A stretch of DNA of 64,000 nt from Azolla caroliniana. Taxonomy: Eukaryota; Polypodiophyta. Below the pieces are notes generated by a model. The model was given only the letters and a program-made list of their open reading frames with translations, ran no database searches and had not been told where the DNA came from. A program made the position numbers and the translations under genes. The stretch is taken from NCBI GenBank assembly GCA_043228905.1, contig JBHGNT010000009.1:2418001-2482000 (forward strand), read 5' to 3'. Shown one piece after another: positions 10,805-22,174 of the stretch (the stretch's first letter is position 1; the number at the start of each line of letters is the position of its first letter).

Positions 10805-11978
10805 TGCTCATCTCCAAATGCCATTTGTCCCCTTGTGATAGAGGGTGTCTCCAACCAAGCAGAAATGTCTGCTTCTTACTGCTACCCTTTTTCCTTTCAT
10901 CGCAGTCCATGTTCTCCGGGGGTACTCCGGTGCTCAGGAACTGATGCATCTCGGTTAGCCACTTGTCTTCATCGGCTACCGTTGCATCCGTTGCCGGTTC
11001 CGTCGTGATCCGGAACAACTCGGCGTCGGGGAACTCATCCTGTACGCCGTTCCCTGCTTCACCGGATTCGAGTCTGCTTAGGTGGTCCGCTACCGCATGT
11101 TGCACCCCGGGTCGGTGGAAAATGTCGAATTCAAATTCCTGTAACAGCAGTGTCCATCGTGCAATTTTTTCCGTCAGGGATGCCTTCGAGACCAGGTAGA
11201 GTAGTGCCGAATGGTCGACATGGAAGGAAAACTTCCTTCCGAGCAGATAGTGCCTGTACTTTGTGACACTATACACCATTCCTAATGCCTCGCGTTCCGT
11301 CGTAGAGTAGTTTCGTTCGGCTTTTGAGAGTTTCCAGCTTGCGTAGTACACCGGCCGGTACCATTTCGGCTCCGTGAGTTGCATCAGAACGTTGCCGATT
11401 GCTACGTCCGACGCGTCGACGAAGACGTGAAAGCTTTTACCCCAATCCGGCGGTTGCACCACCGGAGCTTGCGACAGCATAACCTTCAGCGCTTGGTAGG
11501 CTTTCTCCTCCGTCTCCGCCCATAGGAAGGGTACCCTGTGTACGGCGGCATGCAATGGTGTAGCGAAGTCTGCGAGGTGCCGTATCATCCGGCTATGCCA
11601 CCTTATTTGGCAGGGGAACCGGCTTAAAGCCTTTGCGTTATTTGGTGCCGGTGCCTCGAGAATCGCCTTTACTTTATCCGGATCTACCGCAATTCCTTCC
11701 TTACTCACCACGTGCCCTAGTAAGTTGCCGCTTGCCACTCCAAAGACGCACTTGGCCGGGTTCAGACTCAACCGGTACTCGCGGCACTTCTCTAAGCACA
11801 GCTGGAGGTGATCGAGATGCTCTCCGTGCCGGCTGTAGACCGCGAAATCGTCAACGAAGACCTGCATAAAACCGGGGATATATTCCCCGAAAATTTCCAT
11901 TATTATCCTTTGAAAGGTCGTTGGGGCCGTCTTTAGTCCGAACATCATCACGACCGCGACGAACACTCCCCATTCCGT
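10791..11978 (-). pseudogene. pol: Gypsy-C RT second half and RNase H
   Basis: Begins at the Gypsy-B insertion with TEWGVFVAVVMMFGL and contains the RT active site QVFVDDFAVY, thumb/connection, and RNase H (HVFVDASDVAIG, YSTTEREALGMVYS, HVDHSALLYL, HAVADHLSRLE). Joined to 18681-20025 after removal of Gypsy-B the frame reads through the classic KTTFVT-EWGV motif. The frame is open into the LTR of Gypsy-B, which is accidental. A frame change near 10800 separates it from integrase. Confidence 0.9.
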
Positions 11979-12621
11979 TGTCCAGGTATTCCTCGCGGAT
12001 GCGTGGAATGAGGCGGGGCCTCGGGGGTCTTGTACCGAAGAGCAAGAGACAAAGGAGAAGTGAAGAGACCCACTACGTGCGAGCGTAGATTCACAGGGAC
12101 ACGGCCCTTCGAAACAAAGATGCAAGTGGGACGCTGACGCAGAGAGACACGAATGTAGGTATATATATATTAACAAAGACAAACAACAAGAAGCACGAAG
12201 TCGGTTACAACCAAACAGGCCAGCGAACAGATGTCGATGCCTGTTCGTAAACGCTCAGAAAGAAAGGAGTAGGTTGGAGGTGCTGCCGGAAGCACCTGGG
12301 CATTCCTCAGAGCAGCGCGAGCCTCCTCAAACCTGCACAGAAAGAAGCTATGGAGTTTGGAAGAGAGAGAAGCCTTCGGCCGACAACCCGACAGCACTTC
12401 GTCCTCTCTATCCGGGATCCGTTCCTCCTCCTCGTCTCCCCCCTTTTATAGGCAAGAAAGGAGCCGTTTCCCATTAACTCCCTTCCTACCGAATCTACCT
12501 ACCCAGGATCTTCTATGTACCTAATTCTCTCTTATATACAACATAAGGCGTACATGCATGAAGAGCTGGTTCCTACGCTCCGGTGCACTGATTCCACTTG
12601 TGGACGGTTTTCGTCGCGACA
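11979..12621 (-). repeat. 3' LTR of Gypsy-B (643 bp)
   Basis: Plus-strand ends TGTCCAGGTATTCC...GTCGCGACA. The purine-rich AGGTGGGGCTGGA just before it on the minus strand is a likely polypurine tract. Confidence 0.93.
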
Positions 12622-12793
12622 TCCAGCCCCACCTAACCGCGCATCCACCGGCATGCGCCAAATTGAGTTGGGACGGAGAAAACCGGTCCAGCCTTCATTC
12701 CCCGCCCGTCGGTTCTTCCTCAGTTTCGGATCGTTCGTCGTCCCGGTCCAGGTTAACCGGATCCGGCTCGTCGTCGTGACGCTTCTTGAACGC

Positions 12794-13747
12794 TGTCGTG
12801 AAGATCCGTCACTACGCGCGGATCGTGAGGCGGAACCGCCGGGGTTCTGGACCAGAAGGATTTAGAGTCGATACAAGCTTTGGCGAGAAAGTACTTAAGA
12901 TAGATTGGGAAAGAGAGAAGTTGAGATTACACGATTGATTTGAAAACGAATTTCTTCCTCTTAATTTTCATAAACAAAACCCGTGTTTTTTCTCCTCCCC
13001 CTTCCCTCTTTTATAGATGCTCTCATGCATATGATGCATGTGAGGGTACAAGACATGCATAAATTGCATGTTTGCCATTTGGCGCTTATGTATTACATGT
13101 GGTGCATGATAACCATGTCACTCATTTTAGTTCTCATGTATGAGAATTTACATGTAAAAGTACAATGATAGAAATATAATTTCAACTAAATAGCATGGCT
13201 TAATGGTAAGCCATTTGACTCCTAACTTGGAGGTGCAAGGTTTGAATTCTTACTTGCCCTCCTTGTATATGTAAATATGTATATATATTTATATGTTTAT
13301 TTATCTAGTCGCCGGACGCCGTTTCGCCGGATGCTGCCTGATCATCGGCTCCATCGTCGGTCCGGTTTTGGTTGGCCAAAACCCTTTATGAGTAGCTAGC
13401 CCACCTCCACTCTTAGTTCAAGTTACCTTGAACTCTCTATGCTCCACACATAGACACAAAGATAATATCTTTTGCTTCACCTTATATATGATGAGAGTTG
13501 TATTTGTCGTGCCTATGTGGGATATCTCACAATTTTCTCCTTTCCTTTTACAAACTTTATACCCTCATATCTTGACATTTAGTTGTCTGTTTCTCGTGTA
13601 ATAAAGTGCATTCGAAACCTCCATCATTTTGTACTTTAGATATTAAATCTATTTAAAATGTTATCTTCACAATTATTGTACTACGTGATTCATACTCGAT
13701 TTCGTACGTTTTATAGGATTTTCACACTATTGCCGAAAATCTTCACA
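12794..13747 (-). repeat. Solo LTR in Gypsy-B, A/F-like (954 bp)
   Basis: Starts TGTCGTGAAGATCC and ends TTTCACA-like CTTCACA on the plus strand, flanked on both sides by ACGC (12790-12793, 13748-13751). Removing it restores the Gypsy-B pol C-terminal frame. Its start resembles LTR-A read on minus. Orientation is assigned by that resemblance. It contains the best-folding of the LTR tRNA-like modules at about 13190-13262. Confidence 0.85.
13190..13262 (+). other. tRNA-like module in the solo LTR
   Basis: GGCT-TAATGGTA-AGCC (13197-13212) is a perfect 4-bp D-arm with an 8-nt loop. GGTTTGAATTC (13239-13249) is a box B/T-loop. ATGGTA to TTTGAATT spacing is 38 nt. The acceptor stem is not convincing. 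Confidence 0.6.
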
Positions 13748-14484
13748 ACGCTTTGATCCGCTTCCTAGCTACCGGTATCGCCATTCTCGTGCCGTCGAGT
13801 TCCGCCAGATGGTACGTCCCGTTGTCGTTGGCGCTTTGTACCACGTAAGGCCCGAACCACCTTCTTGCGAACTTCCGTGTCGCTCGTGCTGGTTGTCGAG
13901 GCTACTGTCGTAGACTAGCACCCAGTCGCCTTCCTCGATCTTCTTCGGTCGGAGCCAGTGCGTTCGGTCAAACCGGGCTTTGTTCCTCATCCTTGCTTCC
14001 CGAAGCTTTCCCACAGCCTGCTCCACGTCCTCCGGCCTTCGCTCGAGCTGACGTATGCGCGCCGCCAACAGTTCCTCCCGGCTCATCTCGTCTCTCTAGT
14101 CCACGGTTGCCCATGAGAAGATCGTACGTTCCATCGGCATGATCGGCTTCTGCCCAAACCTGAGCTCTGCCGGCATGAACCCGGTTACCGAACTGTGCGT
14201 AGTTCAGTCAGCCCACAACGCGTAAGGCAGCAGCCGCGGCCAGTTCCCGACTTGACCTCCACATGCCCGAACTAACGCCTTGACGATCGATTTGTGTCCA
14301 CCTTTCCATTCGCCTCCGGATTGTACGCAGTGGTAAGCGTGAGCTTGACTCCTAGCCGGTCGAACAGCTCCTCGGCCTCTTCGACGTCCAACTCCCCGCG
14401 ATCAGCCACAATCTTCCCGACGCACCCGTACCGCCATATCACGTCCTCGATCAGGAACGGACATACGGCTGCGGTCGTTTTGTT

Positions 14485-15732
14485 CTAAAGGGCCCGGCCT
14501 TCCACCTGGTTCATCAGATCTTCCCGAGCCAGGACCAGATACCGCATCTGTCCTACTCCCATCGGCATCATCACCAGATCTACCATCCATTTGAAGTGGA
14601 TGGTCGGAGGGTATGTTGGGTGAAGCCCGTCCCGATGTCGGACTATGGAGTGCATCTGACAGCTCTCGCAAGTTGTCACGAACCGATGCACGTCCCGGTA
14701 CAGTCCGGGCCACCAGTACTTCCCCTTTATCTTCTCGAACGTGGCCCACGTTCCACGGTGTCCAGCCCAAGGGCTGTCGTGGTAGCCCATCAACAGCTCC
14801 TCCTGTTCTTCCTTCATTGCCACCACCCGGAGCGGGACGTCGTTCCTCTTCTTCGGGTGCTTCCATAAGTATCCGTCCGAGTACAGATCACCGACCGAGA
14901 AAATCGACCTTCCGGTGAAGGCCTCCGCGAACTCGTCTATGGTCGGTCCGATTCCTGCGTTCCGAATGGTCACTCTGTTGACCGGCTGCAGATCTTGAAT
15001 GAAGCGCAATGTTCCGTTTTTCTTTGGTACGGTAAACCATTGGTTCGAGTATGGGGCACTCGACAGTTCGAGAATGCCCATATCGACTTTTTGCCTCAAT
15101 AGCTCCATCAACTTCGGGATGTGAGCTCTCGGTACTGGAATCGGCTTGAGATTCCACGGCACGTGCGGTACCGTGAATATCACCATCGGCTCCACGATTG
15201 TCGGGTCTACGCACCCGATCTCTTCCGGTGAGAATGCGAAGGCTTTCCCGTGCCTTCCGAGCATTCTCCGAAACCGGTCTTCCTCCGCCGGCAGTAAGAA
15301 CCCGCCCCCACCGATATTGAGCTCCCAGAGCGTCCCGTCGGTGAAGGTGTGTCCTATGCAGACCGGATATCTTAAGCTGGGGACCGACACAACCCCTCTG
15401 ATTCGGGACTCGCTGCCCTCCAGTAAGGGTGCCGCGACTGGCCTTACCTTCCGGTCCACAGTCTTGTACTTCGTGCTAACTTGAGCCGTCCGACCCGACC
15501 GGAGCCCTTGACTGAAGTTCGCGATGACTTCGTACATCTCTTCGGAACATACCGGTATCGTCCGTTCTTCGTTACGGTCTTCTCTGATTACCTTCCTCAG
15601 CATCCCCAAGGTGTCGTCGAAGGAGACCGCCTCCACGGCTCCGCTGATTTCCTCGTCCGGGCCGAGAACTCCGCACGCTCGAAGTCGTACTTCCGCCCTT
15701 GCCTTTTCTCGGCCAACGATGCCGACTATCAT
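14485..15732 (-). pseudogene. pol: Gypsy-B pol with in-frame RT-RNase H deletion
   Basis: Open frame of 415 codons. It holds the pol N-terminal region and RT fingers (FTVPKKNGTLRFIQDLQPVNRVTIRN) up to DLYS, then jumps to DGYLWKHPKKRNDVPLRVV and the integrase zinc region (HDSPWAGHRGTWATF...CESCQ), ending VEGRAL-stop. Compared with Gypsy-A copy 2 (about 37587 to 38848) roughly 1.26 kb, including the FLDD active site and all of RNase H, is missing at about 14877, and the reading frame is preserved across the join. Confidence 0.88.
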
Positions 15733-16930
15733 ACAGCCTCCGTTGTCGGAGAAGCAAAAATTTCCACCTACCGTACAGGGTTTCTTCGGTTTCGTTTCTA
15801 TCGTACAGCTGTGGGGTCTTTCCCGAGTGTCCGGACTGTCTCGGCCCCACGCCTTGGCAGCCCTCTCTAAAAATCCTCCCGGTTCTCGCCACCGAGGGAT
15901 TCGCGGTTTCGCTCGTGGTTTGGTCGCACCGTCAGAAATTGGACCGAATGGCGCCTGTCCTGGCTTTTGACCCTCGCGTAGGCCGAACCGTTGTCCAGCA
16001 CCTTGGTCTCCATTCGCGCCACCGTGATGTATGGTTCCCCTAATATGACCGGGTGCGAGGACGTCTCCTGTATGAAGAAGTGCTGGTCAATCTCGACGTC
16101 GCAGATCTTGACTCACACGTTCGGGCAGGCCCCGTGCAGTTCCTCGGTGGCGCGCATCGCCGCCCATATCTTCCTCCCGTGCTTGGTGTTGATCGGCCAC
16201 TTTCCCTTCTTATAGAAGTCCATGGACATCAAGTTTATTTCCGAACCGTGGTCCACCGGTGCCACCACCGGTTCCTAAACATCTCCGATCTTTACCGGGA
16301 TCTCCGTGGTCGCTCGGGCCCAGTGTGGCCTCGAATAGTGGCTCTCCGCCCACTCACCTTCCAGCGCCAAGTCGTCGATGTGCGTCGTCGGCACCTCCAC
16401 CGGTCTTTCCGGTTCCGTCTCCGTCGACAGCCTCTTCCGCTTCACCAAGTCCACAATGGAGTCGTGGAACTCCTTCTTGGCGATCCCTAGCACCTCCCGC
16501 AATGACAACTCCACTTTGCTGTCGAGGATCCGTTCTTCTAGGACCTTTCGTAGGTCCGTGGTCCTTTCTATTTCCGTCCCCAGTCGGTATATCCGCCCTT
16601 CCTGGGGTTATCTTGTGCACTGGACCCACCGGCTTCGTTCCGTCATTGCCCGAATCGGGTCTCGTATCGTTGTGAGGGCCCGGCCGCTCCGGCTTTCCCC
16701 ACTCATTTGTCCTCTACCAGGGCCTCGTAGTTCCGGCAAACGGATTCTACGAAGCCCGTCTTCTCCTCGACCGGGTCGCTCCACCCGGTTACTTCCTGGA
16801 CCCGTCTCTCAGCGCGGTCCGCTTCATCTTTCCTCAGCCGTGCACCGGCGAGGCCTTCCAGCATTGTTGACCAGAATCCGTCTTTGCTCTCCTTTCGGAC
16901 CTCGTTGCCCCCGACCCGAATACCGGCCGA
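15733..16930 (-). pseudogene. pro: Gypsy-B protease region and upstream pol
   Basis: Degraded coding sequence in shifting frames. LSLREVLGIAKKEFHDSIVDLVKRKR (16514 downward) matches the Gypsy-A segment before the protease. The protease motif VDHGSEINLMS is visible at about 16222-16260 and VEIDQHFF near 16090. A stop separates the pieces (VKIGDV-stop at 16275). The D-H-G-S signature is shared with Gypsy-A. Confidence 0.75.
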
Positions 16931-16933
16931 CGC

Positions 16934-17994
16934 TCAGTAGTGGATGGCCTCCAAGTTTCGGGCCGCTGCCTCTTCCATCAGTCTCTTCATACCTCCTCGT
17001 CCGTCGTTTCGGTTTAGGGCCCTTCTGCTATCGCCGACGTGCACCCGGCCTTCCCACAGGTACACCACCCGGTTCCTCAACGCCTCTGCGAAATCGCCGC
17101 AGTCCTTCCGAATGTGGCCGACCTCATCACACCACATGCACCTGTTCCCTGCTGCCGGCCGTCGGTCACGAGCCAGTTCGCCGCCTTCCCTTCGAGTCTG
17201 GGCGATCTGGAGATCCTTTATTGCCCGCGTCAACTCCTCCAGCGCTGCTCCTCCGGACGAGCCATTGACCATGCCGGTCGAAGCCGAACCGGTTTCGAGC
17301 CACTCCCGGGTCTCTTCCCTTTGCCCTTGGGTGCCGGTTCAAGCCTCCTTGCTGTGACAGAGCCCGCACCGGCCGCCCCGTTGTCAGCCCATTCTCGCCG
17401 TTTGTCGAAACGGCCACAGACTCTCTTAACCGCAGCCCAGTCGGTCGTCAGCCCGTCTTCGGTTTCCAGCAAGGAGCCGACTTGATCCCGGTCCCGCTCG
17501 TCCACCGACTTGACAAACAGTAGGACCCGGCTCGTGTCCAGAATGGTTCGGTCAAGCGCCGAAAGGCGCGCAAAGCGTTCTTCAAACTCCCGGAGGAGTG
17601 CCGACGCGTTTCTTCCCTTTCCGGGGGCCTCCACCCATTCCATGAAGTCCCGTTTCAAAAGCCGGAGCGCGTCGTCCAGCCCGTATTTTTCTAAGAGTCG
17701 GCCTTCGAACACCTCCCAGGTACTACTCTCCGCCCGCACCTCGAGCAGCTCCGCATGGATGCTCGGCATCGCCACTCGAGGGAACCCGGCAAGACACCTC
17801 TCTTCTGGAATGTCCCGCATCAACATTTCCGCCCCGTAGGACGCCAAATACTTCGTGGCATCCTTTCCGCTGAACCGGCCGATCGTACTGACAACCGCCT
17901 CAATGGCTCTGTCGAGGGCACCGGTGCCCTCGCGTGTGCTCAATATCCGATCCACGGCCGAAGCCATGGCCTCTGCAAGATCCGACCCCCTCAT
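16934..17994 (-). pseudogene. gag: Gypsy-B gag with zinc knuckle, frameshifted
   Basis: ATG at 17994 (MRGSDLAEAMASAVDR) opens a gag of about 255 codons to 17230 that aligns with the Gypsy-A gag (FSGKDATKYLASYGAEML, DFMEWVEAPGKG). A frame change near 17250 leads into the segment with the knuckle CMWCDEVGHIRKDC (CX2CX4HX4C), ending in a stop at 16934. GC content is high, as in Gypsy-A and C. Confidence 0.85.
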
Positions 17995-18016
17995 CTTCTG
18001 CTCTTCTGCCGCCTCT

Positions 18017-18034
18017 TTCACGTCGGGTTCACCA
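18017..18034 (-). other. Gypsy-B primer-binding site, tRNA-Trp type
   Basis: TGGTGAACCCGACGTGAA on the minus strand, 3 nt from the LTR end; identical to the PBS of Gypsy-A and Gypsy-F. Confidence 0.85.
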
Positions 18035-18037
18035 AGA

Positions 18038-18680
18038 TGTCCAGGTATTCCTCGCGGATGCGTGGAATGAGGCGGGGCCTCGGGGGTCTTGTACCGAAGA
18101 GCAAGAGACAAAGGAGAAGTGAAGAGACCCACTACGTGCGAGCGTAGATTCACAGGGACACGGCCCTTCGAAACAAAGACGCGAGTGGGACGCCGACGCA
18201 GAGAGACACGAATGTAGGTATATATATATTAACAAAGACAAACAACAAGAAGCACGAAGTCGGTTACAACCGAACAGGCCGGCGAACAGATGCAGATGCC
18301 TGTTCGTAAACACTCAGAAAGAAAGGAGTAGGTTGGAGGTACTGCCGGAAGCACCTGGGCATTCCTCAAAGCAGTGCGAGCCTCCTCAAACCTGCACAGA
18401 AAGAAGCTACAGAGTTTGGAAGAGAGAGAAGCCTTCGGCCGACAACCTGACAACACTTCGTCCTCTCTATCCGCGATCCGTTCCTCCTCCTCGTCTCCCC
18501 CCTTTTATAGGCAAGAAAGGAGTCGTTTCCCATTAACTCCCTTCCTACCGAATCTACCTACCCAGGATCTTCTATGTACCTAATTCTCTCTTATGTACAA
18601 CATAAGGCGTACGTGCATGAAGAGCCGGTTCCTACGCTCCGGTGCACCGATTCCACTTGTGGACGGTTTTCATCGCGACA
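18038..18680 (-). repeat. 5' LTR of Gypsy-B (643 bp)
   Basis: Same length and ends as 11979-12621. Further relatives are a full-length copy at 44631-45273 and a diverged fragment at 43790-44105. Confidence 0.93.
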
Positions 18681-20025
18681 CCGTAACGAACGTTGTCTTC
18701 TCCTGGTCAGCCGGGTTCATTCGTATTTGGTTGTAACCGCTAAATCCATCGAGGAAGCTGTAAACTTCGTGGCCGGCTACCGCATCTAACACCCCGTCCG
18801 TAAATGGTAGTGGGAACGCATCAGTCATCGTTGCGGCATTTAGTTTCCGGTAGTCCACGCATACCCGGATTTTGCCGTTCTTTTTCGGGACCACCACTAT
18901 CGGACCCAGCCAGGTTGCCTGCTTGACCGGTCGGATAAATCCGACCCGGAGGAGCTTATCAATCTCCTCCTTCACCTTCGCCGCATAATTCGGATTCATC
19001 CGGTACCTGCGTTGAGCGATCGGTTTCGCGTCCGTACTTAGGTGAATTTGGTGTTGATAGAGCTGGGGGTCCAACCCTCGCATGTCTTCATACGACCACG
19101 CGAACACATCCTTGAAGTCTGTTAATAATGCTACCATTGCCTTCTTTTCTTCCTTCGGCAATTCCTTTGCGACAATTACCGGTCGGGGCTTGTCTGTTGT
19201 GCCGAGGTCCACCTCCTCTAGTTGGGATGCTTTTACCCTCTGGGATATCGTCATCTCCCTCTCTAGGGATTCCTGCGCTTGTCGCAGTTGCCGGATCGCC
19301 GATTGGTCCGGTTCGTCCGGCGTCGTGATGTATGGTTCTACTACCGCCGTGATATCCACCTCAAATAGTGGGAAGATTCGTGGGTGTTCCTCGAGGTACC
19401 GATCGACTTCCTCGTCCGGTAATCCCTCCAACATGTTGATGCTTTCCGCATACAATGGAGTTGCTTCCTTACTGGCGATCACCCATGGTTGCGTCGCTAC
19501 TCGTACCTTTGTTTTCCCTCGCCGGAATGTGATCATGTTCTTTTGCCAGTTCTGCTTGATATGCGTCGTTCGCAGCCATGGTCGTCCTAGCAGTAGGGGA
19601 TATGCGCCTTGTACATTCAGCTGCAGCACCACAGCCGATATCCGGAATACGTGGCCTCCGATCGTTACTTCCAAATCCCGGATAAGCCCAGTCGGTCGGA
19701 CTGAGCTGGTATCCGCCATGCGTAACCAGAAGGGGCATGGTTCCCATTCCCGAATGCCCAGGTTGTCGCATGTCCGTCGGCTGATGACATTTACGCCGGA
19801 GCCTCCGTCAATAATTGTTCCGGCAATTTCCTTTCCTTTCACGATTGCCATGATCGTCGGGCTACTTGTATCGACCACAGCTGGTCCTTCCTCCGGGTTG
19901 GAGAAGAATGCCGGTGTTGGCGTCGGCTTCGGTTTGCTCACGGATGCCTGTAAGTCTGCCGTAAACCGTGGCACCAATTGTAGTAGCCGTGCTAACGACA
20001 GCACGATTTGACAGTCCTGAAGCAC
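18681..20025 (-). pseudogene. pol: Gypsy-C protease and RT first half
   Basis: The aspartic protease shows GTIIDGGSGVNVISRRTC (D-G-G-S) and YPLLLGRPWLRTTHIKQNW. It is followed by the RT start (PQLYQHQIHLSTDAKPIAQRRYRMNP..., VVPKKNGKIRVCVDYRKLNAATMTDAFPLPFTD, YSFLDGFSGYNQIRMNPADQEKTTFVT), ending at the Gypsy-B insertion. It is in the same frame as gag, separated by a TAA at 20026-20028. Confidence 0.9.
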
Positions 20026-21741
20026 TTACCACGTCGGGTTTTCTCCTGGCTGTATGATTTCTTCGTCTTTTGGCATATTTTGGTCTCTTACTTCTGCCGC
20101 ATTCTGTTCATTGGCCTCCTTGATCCATTGCGCCGCTTGTTTTCTGATTGCCTCCTGGGCTTCCCACTCGGTGGTCTTCCCCTTTGACCGGGTTGTGACC
20201 TCTGCGTAGCTATCTCTGCGTTTCTCCTCTCGGTGATAGTTATCGCATCTTCTATCAGCGTATCTGTTACCGCGTTCGCGTTGGTAGCAGTCGTCTCTCC
20301 GGAATCGATCCTCATCCGGGTCCTGATTGCGCGGTTCTATGTGTCGAACCGGTGCCGCCTGCCGATTTAACAAGTTATATTCGCATTGGTCCGTTGTATG
20401 GGCTCGAGAGTTGCAGATCATACATTGTGTCCGCAGGTTGCAGTCTACCGTTGAGTGGCCCGAATTTAGGCATGTTGTGCATTGTAAGGCCTGTCAGAAC
20501 CTCAGGTCTTCCTCCTTCGGGAGTGCCCGGTGTAACATCCCCATCGACAAGAAGGAGCTAGTCTTGTCCATTTCTAAGACTCGATCAATAACTTGGTCCA
20601 TTGTGTTGGTGCGGAAATCAAGGACTTTGCACATCGTTCGAAGTGGCTCTTTTAGCGCAGCCAAAAAGACTGCTTTGGCTTCGTCTTCGGGTGGTGCTCT
20701 CGTCAGTTGGTTGTGCAGGGTCTGAAACCGAATGATGAATTGTGGCACAGTCTCGTTCTCTTCCTGTCGGGTGGTGTAGAACTGCCCGACCAATTCCCTT
20801 TGCTCAACTTGTCTGTGAAAAAGCCTGAGGAATTTGGCCTTCAAGGCATCGAATGTGGCAAAGCTGCCCGGTAAGTGCTTTGCGTGCCATCGGGCCGCCG
20901 GTCCTTCTAAGGTCATGCCGAATTCGGCGACTTTGGATCGTTCGGCTTCGGGCTCCGTCAGTCTTTGGGAGACATGGTTGGCTTCCCATGTTTGGAGGAA
21001 TGCGTACACGTGTGCCTCCGCGTCGGGCTCATCCTGGTACTTTGGGTATGGGTACGGCATCGTGTCGTCCAACTGACTCTCCTGCTCTCTCCGCTCTCTG
21101 TCCGTTGTTGGCGTCGGTGTGAGAACCTTCGGTTCCTCCGCAGTTGGTGCCGGTATCCGCTCCTTCAGTTCCTCCGCGGGTGTTGCCGGTGTCCGGTCCT
21201 TTGGTTCCTCCGCGGGTGTTGTCGGTGTCCGGTCCTTTGGTTCCTCCGCGGGTGTTGTCGGTATCCGCTCCTTCGGTTCCTTCACGGGTGTTGTCGGTAT
21301 CCGGTCAGCCTCCCTCGGCGATTGCCGGTCACCGAACTCCAAGGTTATTTCTTCCTCTGGCTCCGGTGTTACTGAGTCTTCTGACTCCTCTTCCCCCCGG
21401 TTGTTTGGTGTGTCGTGGCTGCTTTTATACCGGGACGCAACACTTCCGTCGCTTTCCGACTCCGCCTCGAGTGTTGCGAATGCTTCCGAGTCCCCGTCGC
21501 CACCGGCGAGCATCTGTAGTATCGGTTCCGCCTCTTGCAGGCTTGTTATGCTACTGTCTTCGTCGGGGACTTGCAGAACCCGGAACTGCAGTGCTTCTTC
21601 TGCGACTCTCCGAAGAGTTCTGGAGAATGACCGATCTCGCCGGATCTCGTCGACGACTTGCTGCAGGGCTTCCCGTCGTTGCTCTCGTTCGGTGTATCGT
21701 CTCCCTCGTTCGGTGATGTGGTCGTCGTTTGGTCTAGACAT
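20026..21741 (-). pseudogene. gag: Gypsy-C gag with two zinc knuckles
   Basis: ATG at 21741 (MSRPNDDHITERGRR) is the first after the PBS. An acidic region is followed by five 12-residue repeats of the type RIPTTPAEEPKD (about 21115-21300), then a retrotransposon gag core (MPYPYPKYQDEPDAEAHVYAFLQTWE...FYTTRQEENETVPQFIIRF). A TGA at 20494-20496 interrupts just before two CX2CX4HX4C knuckles (CTTCLNSGHSTVDC and CMICNSRAHTTDQC). Gypsy-D has Arg at the TGA position, consistent with CGA to TGA decay. Confidence 0.88.
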
Positions 21742-21771
21742 CCATCCCCCGGTTGTCCTCTGCACTTTGCA

Positions 21772-21787
21772 GGAATCGTGGTCGCCA
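21772..21787 (-). other. Gypsy-C primer-binding site, probably tRNA-Arg
   Basis: TGGCGACCACGATTCC on the minus strand, 6 nt from the LTR end. Its complement CGTGGTCGCCA fits the acceptor 3' end of tRNA-Arg(UCG), from memory. tRNA-Arg priming is known for Tat/Ogre-type plant gypsy elements. Confidence 0.6.
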
Positions 21788-21793
21788 AAATAG

Positions 21794-22174
21794 TGTTGTC
21801 TGCCTGGCCGAACTAGCCAAAACACAAGTGTCTATCCGACACTTCTCCAAAGGGGTGGTAAGGATTGGATGCTAGGTTACACGCGTAAGATGATTACACT
21901 AAGCACAGACGGTAAAACAATACAAAGACAAGATAAACACGCAATAAGTATATTTGTATTACTAGCATTTACAAATCATCGGATCCTTTTATAGGCATCC
22001 GGCAAGGTTACAATCGGTGCGCTTAAGCAACCGGCATCCGAATCGGTCCGGATCCGGATCGGTACAACTGTACCGGATCTGTCCCTTCGAATAATAAATA
22101 TACTATTATTTACTTCCTATTATTTGATCCGACTCCGCCTTCCCACTTGTCCTTGCTCTTCTGACCGGCCAACA
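21794..22174 (-). repeat. 5' LTR of Gypsy-C (381 bp)
   Basis: Pairs with 5699-6086; it lacks a few bases present near 5870 in the other copy. Ends are TGTTGTCTGCC...GGCCAACA on plus. Confidence 0.92.

Larger units (their letters stand above)
12697..14484 (-). pseudogene. int: Gypsy-B integrase core and C-terminal domain, broken and interrupted
   Basis: Continues pol beyond the TAG that follows VEGRAL at 14485. The minus strand encodes a degraded integrase core, then MSREELLAARIRQLERRPEDV...KKIEEGDWVLVYDSSLDNQH, a frameshift near 13890, and ELDGTRMAIPVARKRIKAF. The solo LTR interrupts it at 12794-13747; across that gap the frame resumes as KKRHDDEPD and ends with a TGA at about 12697. Homology to the Gypsy-A pol C-terminus is clear. 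Confidence 0.8.
11979..18680 (-). mobile_element. Gypsy-B, defective Ty3/gypsy element nested in Gypsy-C
   Basis: Bounded by two 643-bp LTRs (11979-12621, 18038-18680) and a 4-bp duplication CCGT (11975-11978 and 18681-18684). Internal order on minus: tRNA-Trp-type PBS, gag, zinc knuckle, protease, pol. Pol carries a large internal deletion that removes RT catalytic parts and RNase H, so it cannot be autonomous. LTRs differ at roughly 20-25 sites. It is related to Gypsy-A, E and F. A solo LTR (12794-13747) interrupts the end of pol. Confidence 0.93.
5699..22174 (-). mobile_element. Gypsy-C, large Ty3/gypsy element with extra 3' gene
   Basis: Complete element of about 9.8 kb once nested Gypsy-B is removed, bounded by LTRs 5699-6086 and 21794-22174 and a 5-bp duplication AAAGA (5694-5698 and 22175-22179). 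Removing it rejoins the Copia-1 gag frame. Internal order on minus: PBS of tRNA-Arg type, gag with two zinc knuckles, protease, RT, RNase H, integrase, about 490 bp of noncoding DNA, a long accessory ORF, 3' LTR. The LTRs differ at roughly a dozen sites plus a small indel, so it is clearly older than Gypsy-A copy 2. Gypsy-B is inserted in its RT. Confidence 0.93.

Noticed and set aside
10791-12182. Frame fusing LTR-B sequence to Gypsy-C RT
   Set aside because: The first part is LTR sequence that happens to be open; TSD and restored RT frame show an insertion junction, not a chimeric gene.
13197-13262. Functional tRNA gene
   Set aside because: D-arm and T-loop are present but there is no acceptor stem and the anticodon arm is poor; it lies inside an LTR.
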